Shown here: piece by piece, positions 21,682 to 29,611 of the stretch
Position numbering within the stretch: position 1 is the first letter of the stretch
Layout: every line of letters begins with the position of its first letter
Origin: UBA966 sp046350355
Lineage (GTDB): Bacteria; Planctomycetota; Phycisphaerae; Phycisphaerales; SM1A02
Length of the DNA stretch: 64,000 nucleotides
Assembly (NCBI GenBank): GCA_046350355.1
Contig: JAXMAN010000001.1
Span: 1,054,001-1,118,000, forward strand
Reading direction: 5' to 3'
The notes under the pieces: generated by a model
Told to the model about the DNA's origin: nothing
The model's input: the letters and a program-made list of their open reading frames with translations, nothing else
Database searches by the model: none
Program-made: the position numbers and the translations under genes

Positions 21682-22798
21682 CCTTCGCCTCCAGCTCCGC
21701 CGCGCTGGTGCGCAGCGCCGCGAGCAGCTCCGCGTTGTCCTTCGCGGGGCTCGTGGGATGGAGCTCGATCATCTGGCGCGTCACCGCGAGCGCGTCCGCG
21801 TCGTCGCCGAGCTTGAGGTAGATCGTCCGCGCGTAGAGGCGGACATCCCAGTCGCCGCTGGCGCACGCGCGCAGCGCGATGCCGATCGCCGTGCGGGCGC
21901 GCGCGGCGGTCTCGGGCTTCTGCGCGCTGCGGAGCGCGAAGCTCGCGATGCGCTGCAGCTTCTGCGAGTCGCCGGACGCGGCGAGCGCCTCGGTCTGCGT
22001 GCGCCACGCGGCCGGATCGTCGTCGGCGAGCCATTCGTAGCGGATGCGGTCGGCGCTGTCGGCCAGCCGCGGGTACTTCGCGACGGAGGCGGCCAGCGCG
22101 CTTGCGGCGCCCGCCTTGTCGCCCGCGTCGCGCCTGGCGACGGCGGCGGAGAGCGCGGCGCTCGCGGCCATGCGCTCCTTCGCGGCGGCGAGCGTGGTCT
22201 CGAAGGCGCGCTTCGACGCGGCGAGGTCGAAGCTCCCCGCGGCAAGCTGCGCGAGCGGCTCGTCCAGCGCGTCCGGGTGCCCGATCCACTGCACGACGCC
22301 GCCCTTGACGACGAACGCCGTCGGGATGCCGTCCTGCGACGCGGCCTGCAGCCAGGTCGCGGCCATGCCATCCTTGTTGCCCGAATACGCGACGCGGTAG
22401 CCCATCTTGTCGCCCATGCCGTCGACGAAGCGCTTGATCTTCCCGTCGGCCGCATCCTCGAGCACGCTCACGCCGAGGAAGACGACCTCGGGGTGCTTCT
22501 TCGCGAGCGCGGTCAGGTGCGGGATCGACTCCATGCACGGGCCGCACCAGGTCGCCCAGAACTCGACGACGGTGGTCTTGGACGGATCGATGCGTTCCAT
22601 CGGCTCGCCCTTGAGCCACTCGCGGATGCTGAGCTCCGGCGCAGCGGCGCCCGGCGCGAGGTCGGTGGCGGCGGGCGGTGCGGCGGCGGCGGGTGCGGGG
22701 ATCGCCGCGGGCGCAACGAGCGCGAACGACGGCGGGAGCGAGAGCAGCGCGCACACAGCTCGACGGGCACGGATGGCAGCGTTGCGTTCGTGGATCAT
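21662..22798 (-). CDS. TlpA/ResA-like thioredoxin with helical C-terminal extension
   Basis: The 378-residue product starts at ATG 22798 with GGAGGA five bases ahead. A signal sequence (1-30) precedes a thioredoxin fold with W84-C-G-P-C88 and the cis-Pro loop D-G-I-P-T-A-F-V-V, so it acts as a periplasmic thiol-disulfide reductant. After about residue 200 comes a long Ala-rich helical extension, probably TPR-like, absent from standard 180-residue ResA proteins. It may present the redox domain to a partner such as cytochrome c maturation proteins. A lipoprotein gene runs divergently 69 bases away. The planctomycete habit of fusing redoxin to helical repeats fits. Confidence 0.88.
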   Translation of the reverse strand: MIHERNAAIRARRAVCALLSLPPSFALVAPAAIPAPAAAAPPAATDLAPGAAAPELSIREWLKGEPMERIDPSKTTVVEFWATWCGPCMESIPHLTALAKKHPEVVFLGVSVLEDAADGKIKRFVDGMGDKMGYRVAYSGNKDGMAATWLQAASQDGIPTAFVVKGGVVQWIGHPDALDEPLAQLAAGSFDLAASKRAFETTLAAAKERMAASAALSAAVARRDAGDKAGAASALAASVAKYPRLADSADRIRYEWLADDDPAAWRTQTEALAASGDSQKLQRIASFALRSAQKPETAARARTAIGIALRACASGDWDVRLYARTIYLKLGDDADALAVTRQMIELHPTSPAKDNAELLAALRTSAAELEAKVKRAKS

Positions 22799-22867
22799 GG
22801 GGGTCCTCCGCATTGCGGACGAAGGTAGCACGGCGCGACGGATCCACGGCGATAGGATTCGCCGGTC

Positions 22868-23296
22868 ATGGGCAATCTCCACGCGATCGGCGCGCTCGCC
22901 CTCGTGCTCCTCGCAGGCAGCATCGCCGGATGCCAGACCGTCCGCACCGAGCGCGCCGATGGCGTGCCGATCGCGATCTGGCTCGACTCGTCATGGACGA
23001 GCGCTTCCGGAGATCCGACCCCTCCGCAGGTGCGTGCGCTTGTCGCACGTGTGCTCGCGGATGCCGGGCTGCATGCGACCGTCGACGACCGGGGAGTTGT
23101 GGTGCCCGCAAGCGAGGAGCGCCGTGCGCGCGAGGTGCTGCTCGTCGACAAGCGGCTTGCGGGAAGCGGTGCGGTTGTCCTGATTGCGGTGCCCGCGGGC
23201 ACGGGGCGCAAGACCGCGTCCGGCTTCGAGATGCCCGAGCTCGCCCCGGACGCTCCGCTGCGAGCGCCGGTCGCGCCCGTCGCCGAGGTCAAGTGA
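22868..23296 (+). CDS. Small hypothetical lipoprotein
   Basis: The 142-residue product has a hydrophobic signal and a lipobox (L-A-G-S-I-A-G-C at about residues 15-22), then an alpha/beta domain of about 90 residues and a Pro/Ala tail. The mature part pairs V-P-I-A-I-W-L-D-S-S-W-T with V-R-A-L-V-A-R-V-L-A-D-A-G-L-H-A-T-V-D and G-S-G-A-V-V-L-I-A-V-P, which suggests one small beta-alpha-beta unit. Family unknown. It is divergent from the thioredoxin gene and converges on the hydrolase fusion gene 40 bases later. Confidence 0.7.
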   Translation: MGNLHAIGALALVLLAGSIAGCQTVRTERADGVPIAIWLDSSWTSASGDPTPPQVRALVARVLADAGLHATVDDRGVVVPASEERRAREVLLVDKRLAGSGAVVLIAVPAGTGRKTASGFEMPELAPDAPLRAPVAPVAEVK

Positions 23297-23336
23297 CCTG
23301 CCGCCGCGCGCCGCGCGTGGAGGAGCCCGCGTGTCC

Positions 23337-25514
23337 TCAATCCCGTGCGTCGCGCGGCCCCGATGGGCTCGTTCCACTGCGATCCCGCCGCTCGAGCTTT
23401 GTCCGCAGCTCGTGCGCGGCGTCCGCGTCGTCGCAGTGCTCGAGGGCGTGGCGATAGCACCGGTCGGCGGCCTCGGTGTCGCCGGCGGCCTCGTAGAGCT
23501 CGGCGAGCCTGCGATGCCAGCGCCACCGTGAACGATTCGCCTCGAATCCCAGCAGGAACTCCAGCAGTTCGACCGCTTCGGCGCGGGAGGCGCGCGCATG
23601 CATGTCCTCGAGCATCGGGCCCGGATCGAACCGGATCCGCGGCGTCACCGCGATCAGCGAGCGATAGGTCGCCAGCACCGCGCTCAGGCCCTTGCTCCTG
23701 TAGAGGGCGAGCGTCGCCTGTCCGTCGGGAACGGAGAGCGGACCCGCCTGCGCGACGACGATCTCGTCGCCGATGCGCCCGGGGACGGCGGGGCCTCCGA
23801 GGAGCTCCTGTCCGAGGAATGCGACGACCAGTTCGGCCGTTGCCTCGGGCGCGCGTCGGTCCCGCGCGGGAACCAGGTCGGCGGTCGGGTGCGTCGCTTC
23901 GCCCGCGAGCATCGCGGCCCGCTGATGCGCCCAGAGGTAGTCCTCGTGGTCGATGTCCTGCGTGACGGTCGCGAGGAACAGCCGCGAGTCGATGAGGCGA
24001 CGCACCGCCGCGCACGCCGGCACCGTTCCGTCGGGCAGGGAGCCAGCGACGCTGAGCACGGCAGCATGGCATTGCTCGGCGGAGTTGGTGACGGCATCGA
24101 GCACGCTTCCCCAGGAGGTGCCGCGGTAGAGCGGGGACTCGATGCGCTCGACGGTGACGGCATCGAGGGTGCTGTCGAGCGCGACCACGGCATCGACCGT
24201 GTTGTCCGGCTGGCAGGCGGCGACCAGCGCGACCTGCGCCCCGAAGCTGTGCCCGACGATGGCGACCCGCTCGAGATCGGCGGTGGGATACCGGCGCGAG
24301 ACCTCATTGAGGAGGAAACGGATGTCCGCGAGCGAGGTCCCGAGCTCGCCGCAGAAGAATTGGGACTGCCAGGGCTCCTGGTGGAAGAAGGTCGAGCTCA
24401 CCACGATGCAGCCGCGCGATGCCAGCCGCTCGCACAGTCCCAGGTTCTCCAGTGGATTGCCCCCGAGTCCGGGGTGGTAGATCACCACGGGGTAGCTGCC
24501 CTGCGCCATCTCGGCGTGGAGCTGCGCTCGGCAGGTCGTGGCGAGCAGCCGTGCCTCGAGCGCCGCTGCAGCGGCGGGGTCCTTCGAGAGGGGATCGACC
24601 GCGTACCGTCGAAGCGATTCGATCACCGTGTCACGCGTGGCGATCGCGAAGCGTTCCAGTTGCGGATGCGGCGCGCGTCCGAGGAGTTCGGCCGTCTCCG
24701 CGAGTGTCATCGGACGCGCGCGCCGTGGTCCGGTCCCGGTCGCGGGGTACCAGACAAGGACGGCCATCGGCCGCGCCCCGCGCAGGTACGCATCGCCGGC
24801 GAACCTGCGCGCATGATCCTCGGGCCAGAGCACTTGGAGCCCAACCGCGGCAGGAGCAGCCGACGGCGCGGTGGCCGGTGCAGCGGTGTCGCACGCCGCG
24901 AGGAGCAGGAGCGCGCACGCGAGTGCTGCGAAGCGGCGCAGCGCGAAGCGAATCGCCGCGCCGACGAGCAATCCGGCGGTCGACATGATCGCGACTGCGG
25001 GAAGCGCGGTCCGGAGACTTGAAACGACTCCGATGTTCAGCCCAGTGATCGACGCTCCTTGCAGGAGCTGGTCGACGGCGATCGCCATCAGGCCCCAGAG
25101 CACGATGCTCGACGCTCCCAGCGCGTAGCCGATCGCGGTCGCGATGTGCTTCGCGCGAACGATCACCACCAGCGGCCCCAGCGCAGCGAACCCCAGCGGG
25201 CTCAGCAGGTTCAGCTCCGGCATCCACTGGTTGTGCTTCATCATCGCGAACCACCAGACGAAGGCGAACACCGCCGCGAGCGCGATGCCGGTGAGCGTGG
25301 CGACATTGAAGGCACGCCGTCGCTGCCACCAGCCGATGTTTCGCACGCTCCTCGAATCCAGGAGACGGAGCTCCGCGCCGCACTCGGGGCAGGTGGCCGG
25401 AATCGGGAAGTCCAACTGCTGACCGCAGCGGGCGCAGCCCCAGTGACCGGATCCAGTGTCGGGCAGTGACGTGGGCGTGGATGGCGTCGACGACGCGGTC
25501 CCGGACGGCGGCAT
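23337..25514 (-). CDS. Zinc-ribbon, membrane, alpha/beta-hydrolase and TPR fusion protein
   Basis: The 725-residue product has, in order: a zinc ribbon (C-A-R-C-G ... C-P-E-C-G, about 27-44), five hydrophobic segments (about 70-190), a second signal-like segment ending in L-L-L-L-A-A-C near 213, a PAF-acetylhydrolase-like alpha/beta-hydrolase domain (about 225-600) with V-I-Y-H-P-G-L-G-G and the nucleophile elbow G-H-S-F-G-A-Q, and a C-terminal pair of TPR-like helices (A-D-R-C-Y-R-H-A-L-E-H-C). It would be a membrane-bound esterase with a periplasmic catalytic part. The lipobox in mid-protein hints that two genes fused, or that an internal start (an ATG at about residue 175 or a TTG just after it) makes a separate lipoprotein. 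There is no Shine-Dalgarno sequence. Confidence 0.8.
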   Translation of the reverse strand: MPPSGTASSTPSTPTSLPDTGSGHWGCARCGQQLDFPIPATCPECGAELRLLDSRSVRNIGWWQRRRAFNVATLTGIALAAVFAFVWWFAMMKHNQWMPELNLLSPLGFAALGPLVVIVRAKHIATAIGYALGASSIVLWGLMAIAVDQLLQGASITGLNIGVVSSLRTALPAVAIMSTAGLLVGAAIRFALRRFAALACALLLLAACDTAAPATAPSAAPAAVGLQVLWPEDHARRFAGDAYLRGARPMAVLVWYPATGTGPRRARPMTLAETAELLGRAPHPQLERFAIATRDTVIESLRRYAVDPLSKDPAAAAALEARLLATTCRAQLHAEMAQGSYPVVIYHPGLGGNPLENLGLCERLASRGCIVVSSTFFHQEPWQSQFFCGELGTSLADIRFLLNEVSRRYPTADLERVAIVGHSFGAQVALVAACQPDNTVDAVVALDSTLDAVTVERIESPLYRGTSWGSVLDAVTNSAEQCHAAVLSVAGSLPDGTVPACAAVRRLIDSRLFLATVTQDIDHEDYLWAHQRAAMLAGEATHPTADLVPARDRRAPEATAELVVAFLGQELLGGPAVPGRIGDEIVVAQAGPLSVPDGQATLALYRSKGLSAVLATYRSLIAVTPRIRFDPGPMLEDMHARASRAEAVELLEFLLGFEANRSRWRWHRRLAELYEAAGDTEAADRCYRHALEHCDDADAAHELRTKLERRDRSGTSPSGPRDARD

Positions 25515-25630
25515 GGGGGGAGATTACATCGCTCCTGGCTGACAGCAGTGGTCGCTCGTCGCCACCCGCGTCGTGCATCTTCCTCGCCCCTAGCATTGGC
25601 TCCGGCGAGCACACTCACGGAGATCGTCGC

Positions 25631-27094
25631 ATGACCCTCACTTGCATCGCATGCCTCATCTGCGGCCTCGCACTCCAGGCGCTGGATCCGGCCGCTGCCG
25701 CGCGCGTCGAGGCGCGCCTCAAGGAATTCGCGCAGGAACGTCGTATTCCTGGCATTGCGGCGGCGGTAGGCGCGCATGGCGAGGTCGCCTGGAGCGCCGC
25801 GATCGGCGTGAAAGACCTGGAGTCGGGCGCGCCCGTCACCGCCACGACGGTCTTTCCGCTCGGCAGCACCTCGAAGCCGTTGACCTCGCTGCTGCTTGGG
25901 CAGCTCGTGGAGCAGGGCAAGCTCGATCTCGATGCGCCGGTGCAGACCTACGTCCCGTACTTCCCTCCCAAGGACCATCCGATCACCGTCCGGCAGCTCG
26001 CGGGGCATCTCTCCGGAATTCGCGACTACAACCGCGCTGCCGGCGAGTACGACAACACGCGGCGCTTCGAGCGCGTGCGCGACGCCGTCGCCGTCTTCGC
26101 GTCGGACCCGCTGCTCTTCCAGCCAGGCACGCGGCACGCCTACTCCGCCTACAACTTCGTGCTGCTCTCCGCCGCGCTCGAGGGCGCCTCCGGTCAGGAC
26201 TACCTCTCGCTCCTTCGCGACCGCCTGACGGTCCCCCTGGGCCTGCAGCGCACCGGGCCCAACCTTCCGCCGCAGCCGGACCTGGTCTCGAGCTACGCGG
26301 TGGGCATGATGGGGCGGATCGTCTCGATCAATCCCGGCGACGCAAGCAACAAGTGGGCGGCGGGCGGACTCGTCTCGACGCCGCTCGAGATGGTGCGGCT
26401 GGGCAACGCCGTGCTCGCGGGGAAGGTCGTCTCGCCGGCGACCTTCGAGCTGCTCACCACGCCGCAGAAGCTCGCGGATGGCAGCGACTCGGGCGCGGGC
26501 TACGGCCTCGGGTGGCGGCGGGGGAGCCGGACGCTGCCGGACGGTCGCGTCGTGCCGGTCGTGCATCACGGCGGGACGGCGCCCGGGGCGATGTCCTTCT
26601 TCGCGATCTATCCCACCGAGAACCTGGTCGTCTCGCTTCAGGGAAACCTGCTCTTCGAGCCCTTCACGGCGTTCTCGCAGGAGGCGTTTCGCATCGCCGA
26701 ATCCGTGCTGGCCGCGCGGCGCTCGAACTACGCCGGAACCGCACGCGTCGGCGAGTTCCTGGCGCAGTTCGAGCGCGCCTATCGCGCGGGCGACCGCGCG
26801 TGGATCGAGAGCGCCGTCGACCGCCCGGGCGCGCAGCATCCGCTGATGCCTGCCTACCTCGGGCTGCTGGGCCCGAAGGAAGGGGGCGAGTCCATCACGA
26901 ATCTCGCGGTCGTCGCTGCGCCCGCGGGATACCGGCTTCCGAACTCGGTGACCCAGGAGAAGCTGGAGCCGAGCATCCCCGTCGACTTCCTGATCCGCTT
27001 CACGCGCATGGTGGGCCAGGTGGAGACCACGGTCACGGTGCCGGCCGGGTATCGGGACGGCACGATCTGGATGGCGGGATTCAAGAACGGTTAG
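25631..27094 (+). CDS. Class-C beta-lactamase-like serine hydrolase
   Basis: ATG 25631, with GGAG eight bases ahead, gives 487 residues beginning with a signal-like segment. The penicillin-binding fold motifs are S79-T-S-K82 (S-x-x-K), Y-S-A-Y-N near 175 (Y-x-N) and H-H-G-G-T near 315 (the K/H-x-G element). A further C-terminal domain of about 130 residues resembles those of other DUF-tailed serine hydrolases. Such proteins are periplasmic esterases, D-aminopeptidases or peptidoglycan-processing enzymes more often than true beta-lactamases. It is solitary and its last 14 bases overlap the convergent plsC-like gene. Confidence 0.9.
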   Translation: MTLTCIACLICGLALQALDPAAAARVEARLKEFAQERRIPGIAAAVGAHGEVAWSAAIGVKDLESGAPVTATTVFPLGSTSKPLTSLLLGQLVEQGKLDLDAPVQTYVPYFPPKDHPITVRQLAGHLSGIRDYNRAAGEYDNTRRFERVRDAVAVFASDPLLFQPGTRHAYSAYNFVLLSAALEGASGQDYLSLLRDRLTVPLGLQRTGPNLPPQPDLVSSYAVGMMGRIVSINPGDASNKWAAGGLVSTPLEMVRLGNAVLAGKVVSPATFELLTTPQKLADGSDSGAGYGLGWRRGSRTLPDGRVVPVVHHGGTAPGAMSFFAIYPTENLVVSLQGNLLFEPFTAFSQEAFRIAESVLAARRSNYAGTARVGEFLAQFERAYRAGDRAWIESAVDRPGAQHPLMPAYLGLLGPKEGGESITNLAVVAAPAGYRLPNSVTQEKLEPSIPVDFLIRFTRMVGQVETTVTVPAGYRDGTIWMAGFKNG

Positions 27095-27839
27095 CGGGTG
27101 GTGCGTCCACGCGCGCGCGACCGTTCTGCGCCGCCAGCCCCCGCACCGCCTCCTCGCACCGACGCACGATCGCGATCCACCCCTCGCGCGTCCCCGGCTG
27201 CGACTCGAAGGTGAGCGGCGCGCCGATGCGCACCGTGATCCGCACCGGCCTGGGCACGCGGTGGCCGAAGGGCAGCGCTCGGTAGGGCCCGTCCATGTGG
27301 CAGGGGATCACCGGGACCGGCGTGCCCGCGACCAGGCTTCCCAGCCCCGACTTGAAGGGAAGCATCGCGCCGTCGCGGCTGCGCGAGCCCTCGGGAAAGA
27401 GGATCAGGCCGCCGTGGCCCGACGCCAGCCGCTCGCGCAGGTCCTGCAGCGCGTGCGCGCTGACATCCTTGCGCCGGATCGGCAGCGCGTTCATGAAGAG
27501 CGCCGAGAGCGCGGAGGAGACGGGATTCGTGAAGAAGACGTCGCCCGCCGCGACCGGCGAGGTCTCCAGCCGCAGCCGCAGCGGGAGCGCGGCCATCAGC
27601 ACCAGCGAATCGAGCATGCTCTCGTGGTTCGAGATCATCACGAAGGGCGTCGACTTCGGCAGGTGCTCCGCGCCGACGACGCGCAGCCGGTGGTACGCGC
27701 GCAGGTAGGCGCGCAGCGCGGCGGTCGTCGTGCCGTGCACCGCCACCGTGATCAGGCCCGCCTCTCGCCGCGTGCTCGCCAGGCGCTCCAGCGGCTGGAG
27801 CTGCGTGTCGGCGGCGGGCTTGTAGCTCCAGTCCTCCAC
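27081..27839 (-). CDS. plsC: 1-acylglycerol-3-phosphate acyltransferase (PlsC family)
   Basis: The 252-residue protein shows the acyltransferase motifs: block I N-H-E-S-M-L-D (H-x4-D, catalytic), block III F-P-E-G-S-R-S-R-D-G and block IV V-I-P-C-H-M-D-G. It would transfer an acyl group to lysophosphatidic acid at the inner membrane, making phosphatidic acid. The gene directly follows cdsA on the minus strand with seven bases between them, so the pair makes and then activates phosphatidic acid in one operon. N-terminal membrane anchoring is weak here. Some members of this family act on other lysolipids, so the precise substrate is not certain. Confidence 0.88.
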   Translation of the reverse strand: MEDWSYKPAADTQLQPLERLASTRREAGLITVAVHGTTTAALRAYLRAYHRLRVVGAEHLPKSTPFVMISNHESMLDSLVLMAALPLRLRLETSPVAAGDVFFTNPVSSALSALFMNALPIRRKDVSAHALQDLRERLASGHGGLILFPEGSRSRDGAMLPFKSGLGSLVAGTPVPVIPCHMDGPYRALPFGHRVPRPVRITVRIGAPLTFESQPGTREGWIAIVRRCEEAVRGLAAQNGRARVDAPPANRS

Positions 27840-27846
27840 GCGCGCC

Positions 27847-28851
27847 TCAGTGCCCCAGCGGGGCGGTGAAGACGCGCGGCTCGCGCTGCAGGCCGTAGCC
27901 GAGCGCGTAGCCGACGAAGTGGAAGACCGCGGGCGCCACCAGCAGCGAGGAGTTCATGCGGTCGAGGAATCCGCCGTGCCCCGGCAGCGTCGACGCCATG
28001 TCCTTCACGCCAATGTCGCGCTTGATCGAGCCGATCACGAGGTCGCCGAGCTGTCCTCCGACGGAGATGATGAGTCCCAGCGCGACCAGCGCGGGCCAGC
28101 GGTCCAGCAGCGTGCCCTCGAAGACGAAGTGCCCCGTCGTCGCGGCGAAGGCAGTCGTCAGGACGAGCGCGCCCAGGTGTCCGCCGAGGGTCTTGCCCGG
28201 GCTGGTGTTCGGGAACAGCTTGCGCCGGCCGAAGCTCTTGCCGCAGATGTACGCGAAGACGTCGTTGAGCTGCACGCTCACCAGGATCAGCAGCAGGATC
28301 GGCCGGTAGTTGGGGTCGTTGGCGATGTAGCCCAGATGCCCCAGGCCCGAGCCGAAGAGCAGGAAGGCCACGCTCGCCAGCGAGACGCGCTGCAGGTACC
28401 CGTGCGGCGAATCCGAGAGCACCGCCACCGCCGCGATCACCGTGATGGTCAGCGGCGTCAGCGCCATGAACATGTCGTACCAGTGGTCCAGCGAGGTGCA
28501 CGCGATGAGCAGGATGCCCACCACCACGATCGCGCTCAGGCTGCGGTGCCGGAAGAAGCCCGTCGCGCGCGCGAACTCGCGGTAGCAGAGGATGGAGACG
28601 ACCGCGACCGCCAGGATCGCGGTGAAGGGCATCAGCAGCAGCGGAGCCAGGAACGCCGGCGCGATGACGAGCCAGGTGCGGTAGCGGATCCATGCGTCCG
28701 CGCGCGTCGCCTCGGACATCCGTCTGCGCAGCGCGAGCATCGCCAGCGGCGCCCCCACGAGCGCGGCGCCGACGAGCCACAGGAAGAGGCGCGTCGCCGG
28801 TTGCGAGAGGGCGCCCTCGGTGGAGAAGAGATAGTCGGCACCGGAAGGCAT
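27847..28851 (-). CDS. cdsA: Phosphatidate cytidylyltransferase
   Basis: The 334-residue polytopic membrane protein carries the CDP-diglyceride synthetase signature near its end: S-I-K-R-D-I-G-V-K-D, then L-P-G-H-G-G-F-L-D-R, with the conserved Asp and Lys in the right places. About eight membrane helices are visible. It converts phosphatidic acid and CTP into CDP-diacylglycerol, the branch point of phospholipid synthesis. ATG 28851 gives an M-P-S-G-A-D start before the first helix; farther upstream the frame is Arg/Ala-rich and unlikely. It forms an operon with the plsC gene downstream. The cytochrome P460-like gene starts divergently 77 bases away. Confidence 0.93.
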   Translation of the reverse strand: MPSGADYLFSTEGALSQPATRLFLWLVGAALVGAPLAMLALRRRMSEATRADAWIRYRTWLVIAPAFLAPLLLMPFTAILAVAVVSILCYREFARATGFFRHRSLSAIVVVGILLIACTSLDHWYDMFMALTPLTITVIAAVAVLSDSPHGYLQRVSLASVAFLLFGSGLGHLGYIANDPNYRPILLLILVSVQLNDVFAYICGKSFGRRKLFPNTSPGKTLGGHLGALVLTTAFAATTGHFVFEGTLLDRWPALVALGLIISVGGQLGDLVIGSIKRDIGVKDMASTLPGHGGFLDRMNSSLLVAPAVFHFVGYALGYGLQREPRVFTAPLGH

Positions 28852-28927
28852 CGCGGTTCGGGGATGCAGGTTACCTGCATGTGACGGAGGCGCGTGCACG
28901 TGGCCGTATCGTGCGTCACGAGCAGCC

Positions 28928-29611
28928 ATGCGTATCCAGAACCGCACGTCCCTCGCACTCGCCCTCGCCTCCCTCGCGATCCCGCTGCACGCCTGCACGC
29001 AGGCCGCGCGCACGCCCGCCGGTGCCGCGCCCGCGGCCGTCGCCACGAAGGACGACGAGACGGCCTGGCGCGCCCGCGCGCTCGCGATCGCCGCGGAGTA
29101 CACGACCTACGGCCGCGTCGACGACCAGCTCCGCTGGGCGCCGCTCATGTGCCGCATGCCGCCACCGCCGCAGGTGCGCATGAGCGCCGCCGACGCGCCC
29201 GGCGCGCACGCGCGCAAGCTCTACTCCGTCTTCGCGCGCAACCATGCCGCGTATCCCGCGGGACCGCAGACGGGGCAGGTGGTCGTGAAGGAAGCGTGGA
29301 CGCCCGAGCCCGTCACCGATCCCGCGATCCACTTCGATCCCGACGCGGTCCGGCGCGGCGAGGTGTCGACCGAGGGACACGACTTCTATCCCTACGCGCT
29401 GGACGCCTCGGGCAAGCTGCTGCGCGCGGGCGATCGCGCGGGGCTCTTCCTCATGTTCCGCGCACCCGCACCCGCCTCGCCCGGCGGCGAGGAATGGATC
29501 TACGCGACCATCGACCGCGCCGGCGCGGTCACCGCGGCGGGGCGCATCGCAAGCTGCATCGCGTGCCACCGCGACGCGCCGCACGACGGGCTCTTTGGCC
29601 TACCGAAGTGA
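28928..29611 (+). CDS. Cytochrome P460-like lipoprotein
   Basis: The 227-residue product has a signal with lipobox (L-H-A-C, Cys about residue 23), then a domain with the P460 pattern: K-L-Y-S-V-F-A-R-N-H, Q-V-V-V-K-E-A-W-T, then E-E-W-I-Y-A-T-I-D and S-C-I-A-C-H-R-D-A near residue 212, a covalent heme site. It should be a periplasmic one-heme protein that, in relatives, oxidises hydroxylamine or nitric oxide, or serves only in electron transfer. The final G-L-F-G-L-P after the heme site is typical. The gene overlaps the end of the convergent kinase gene by 12 bases. No electron-transfer partner is next to it. Confidence 0.82.
   Translation: MRIQNRTSLALALASLAIPLHACTQAARTPAGAAPAAVATKDDETAWRARALAIAAEYTTYGRVDDQLRWAPLMCRMPPPPQVRMSAADAPGAHARKLYSVFARNHAAYPAGPQTGQVVVKEAWTPEPVTDPAIHFDPDAVRRGEVSTEGHDFYPYALDASGKLLRAGDRAGLFLMFRAPAPASPGGEEWIYATIDRAGAVTAAGRIASCIACHRDAPHDGLFGLPK

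Noticed and set aside
25631..27094. Calling the beta-lactamase-like protein an antibiotic resistance gene.
   Set aside because: The SxxK and YxN motifs define a broad esterase/peptidase superfamily; the extra C-terminal domain and solitary context do not point to drug resistance.
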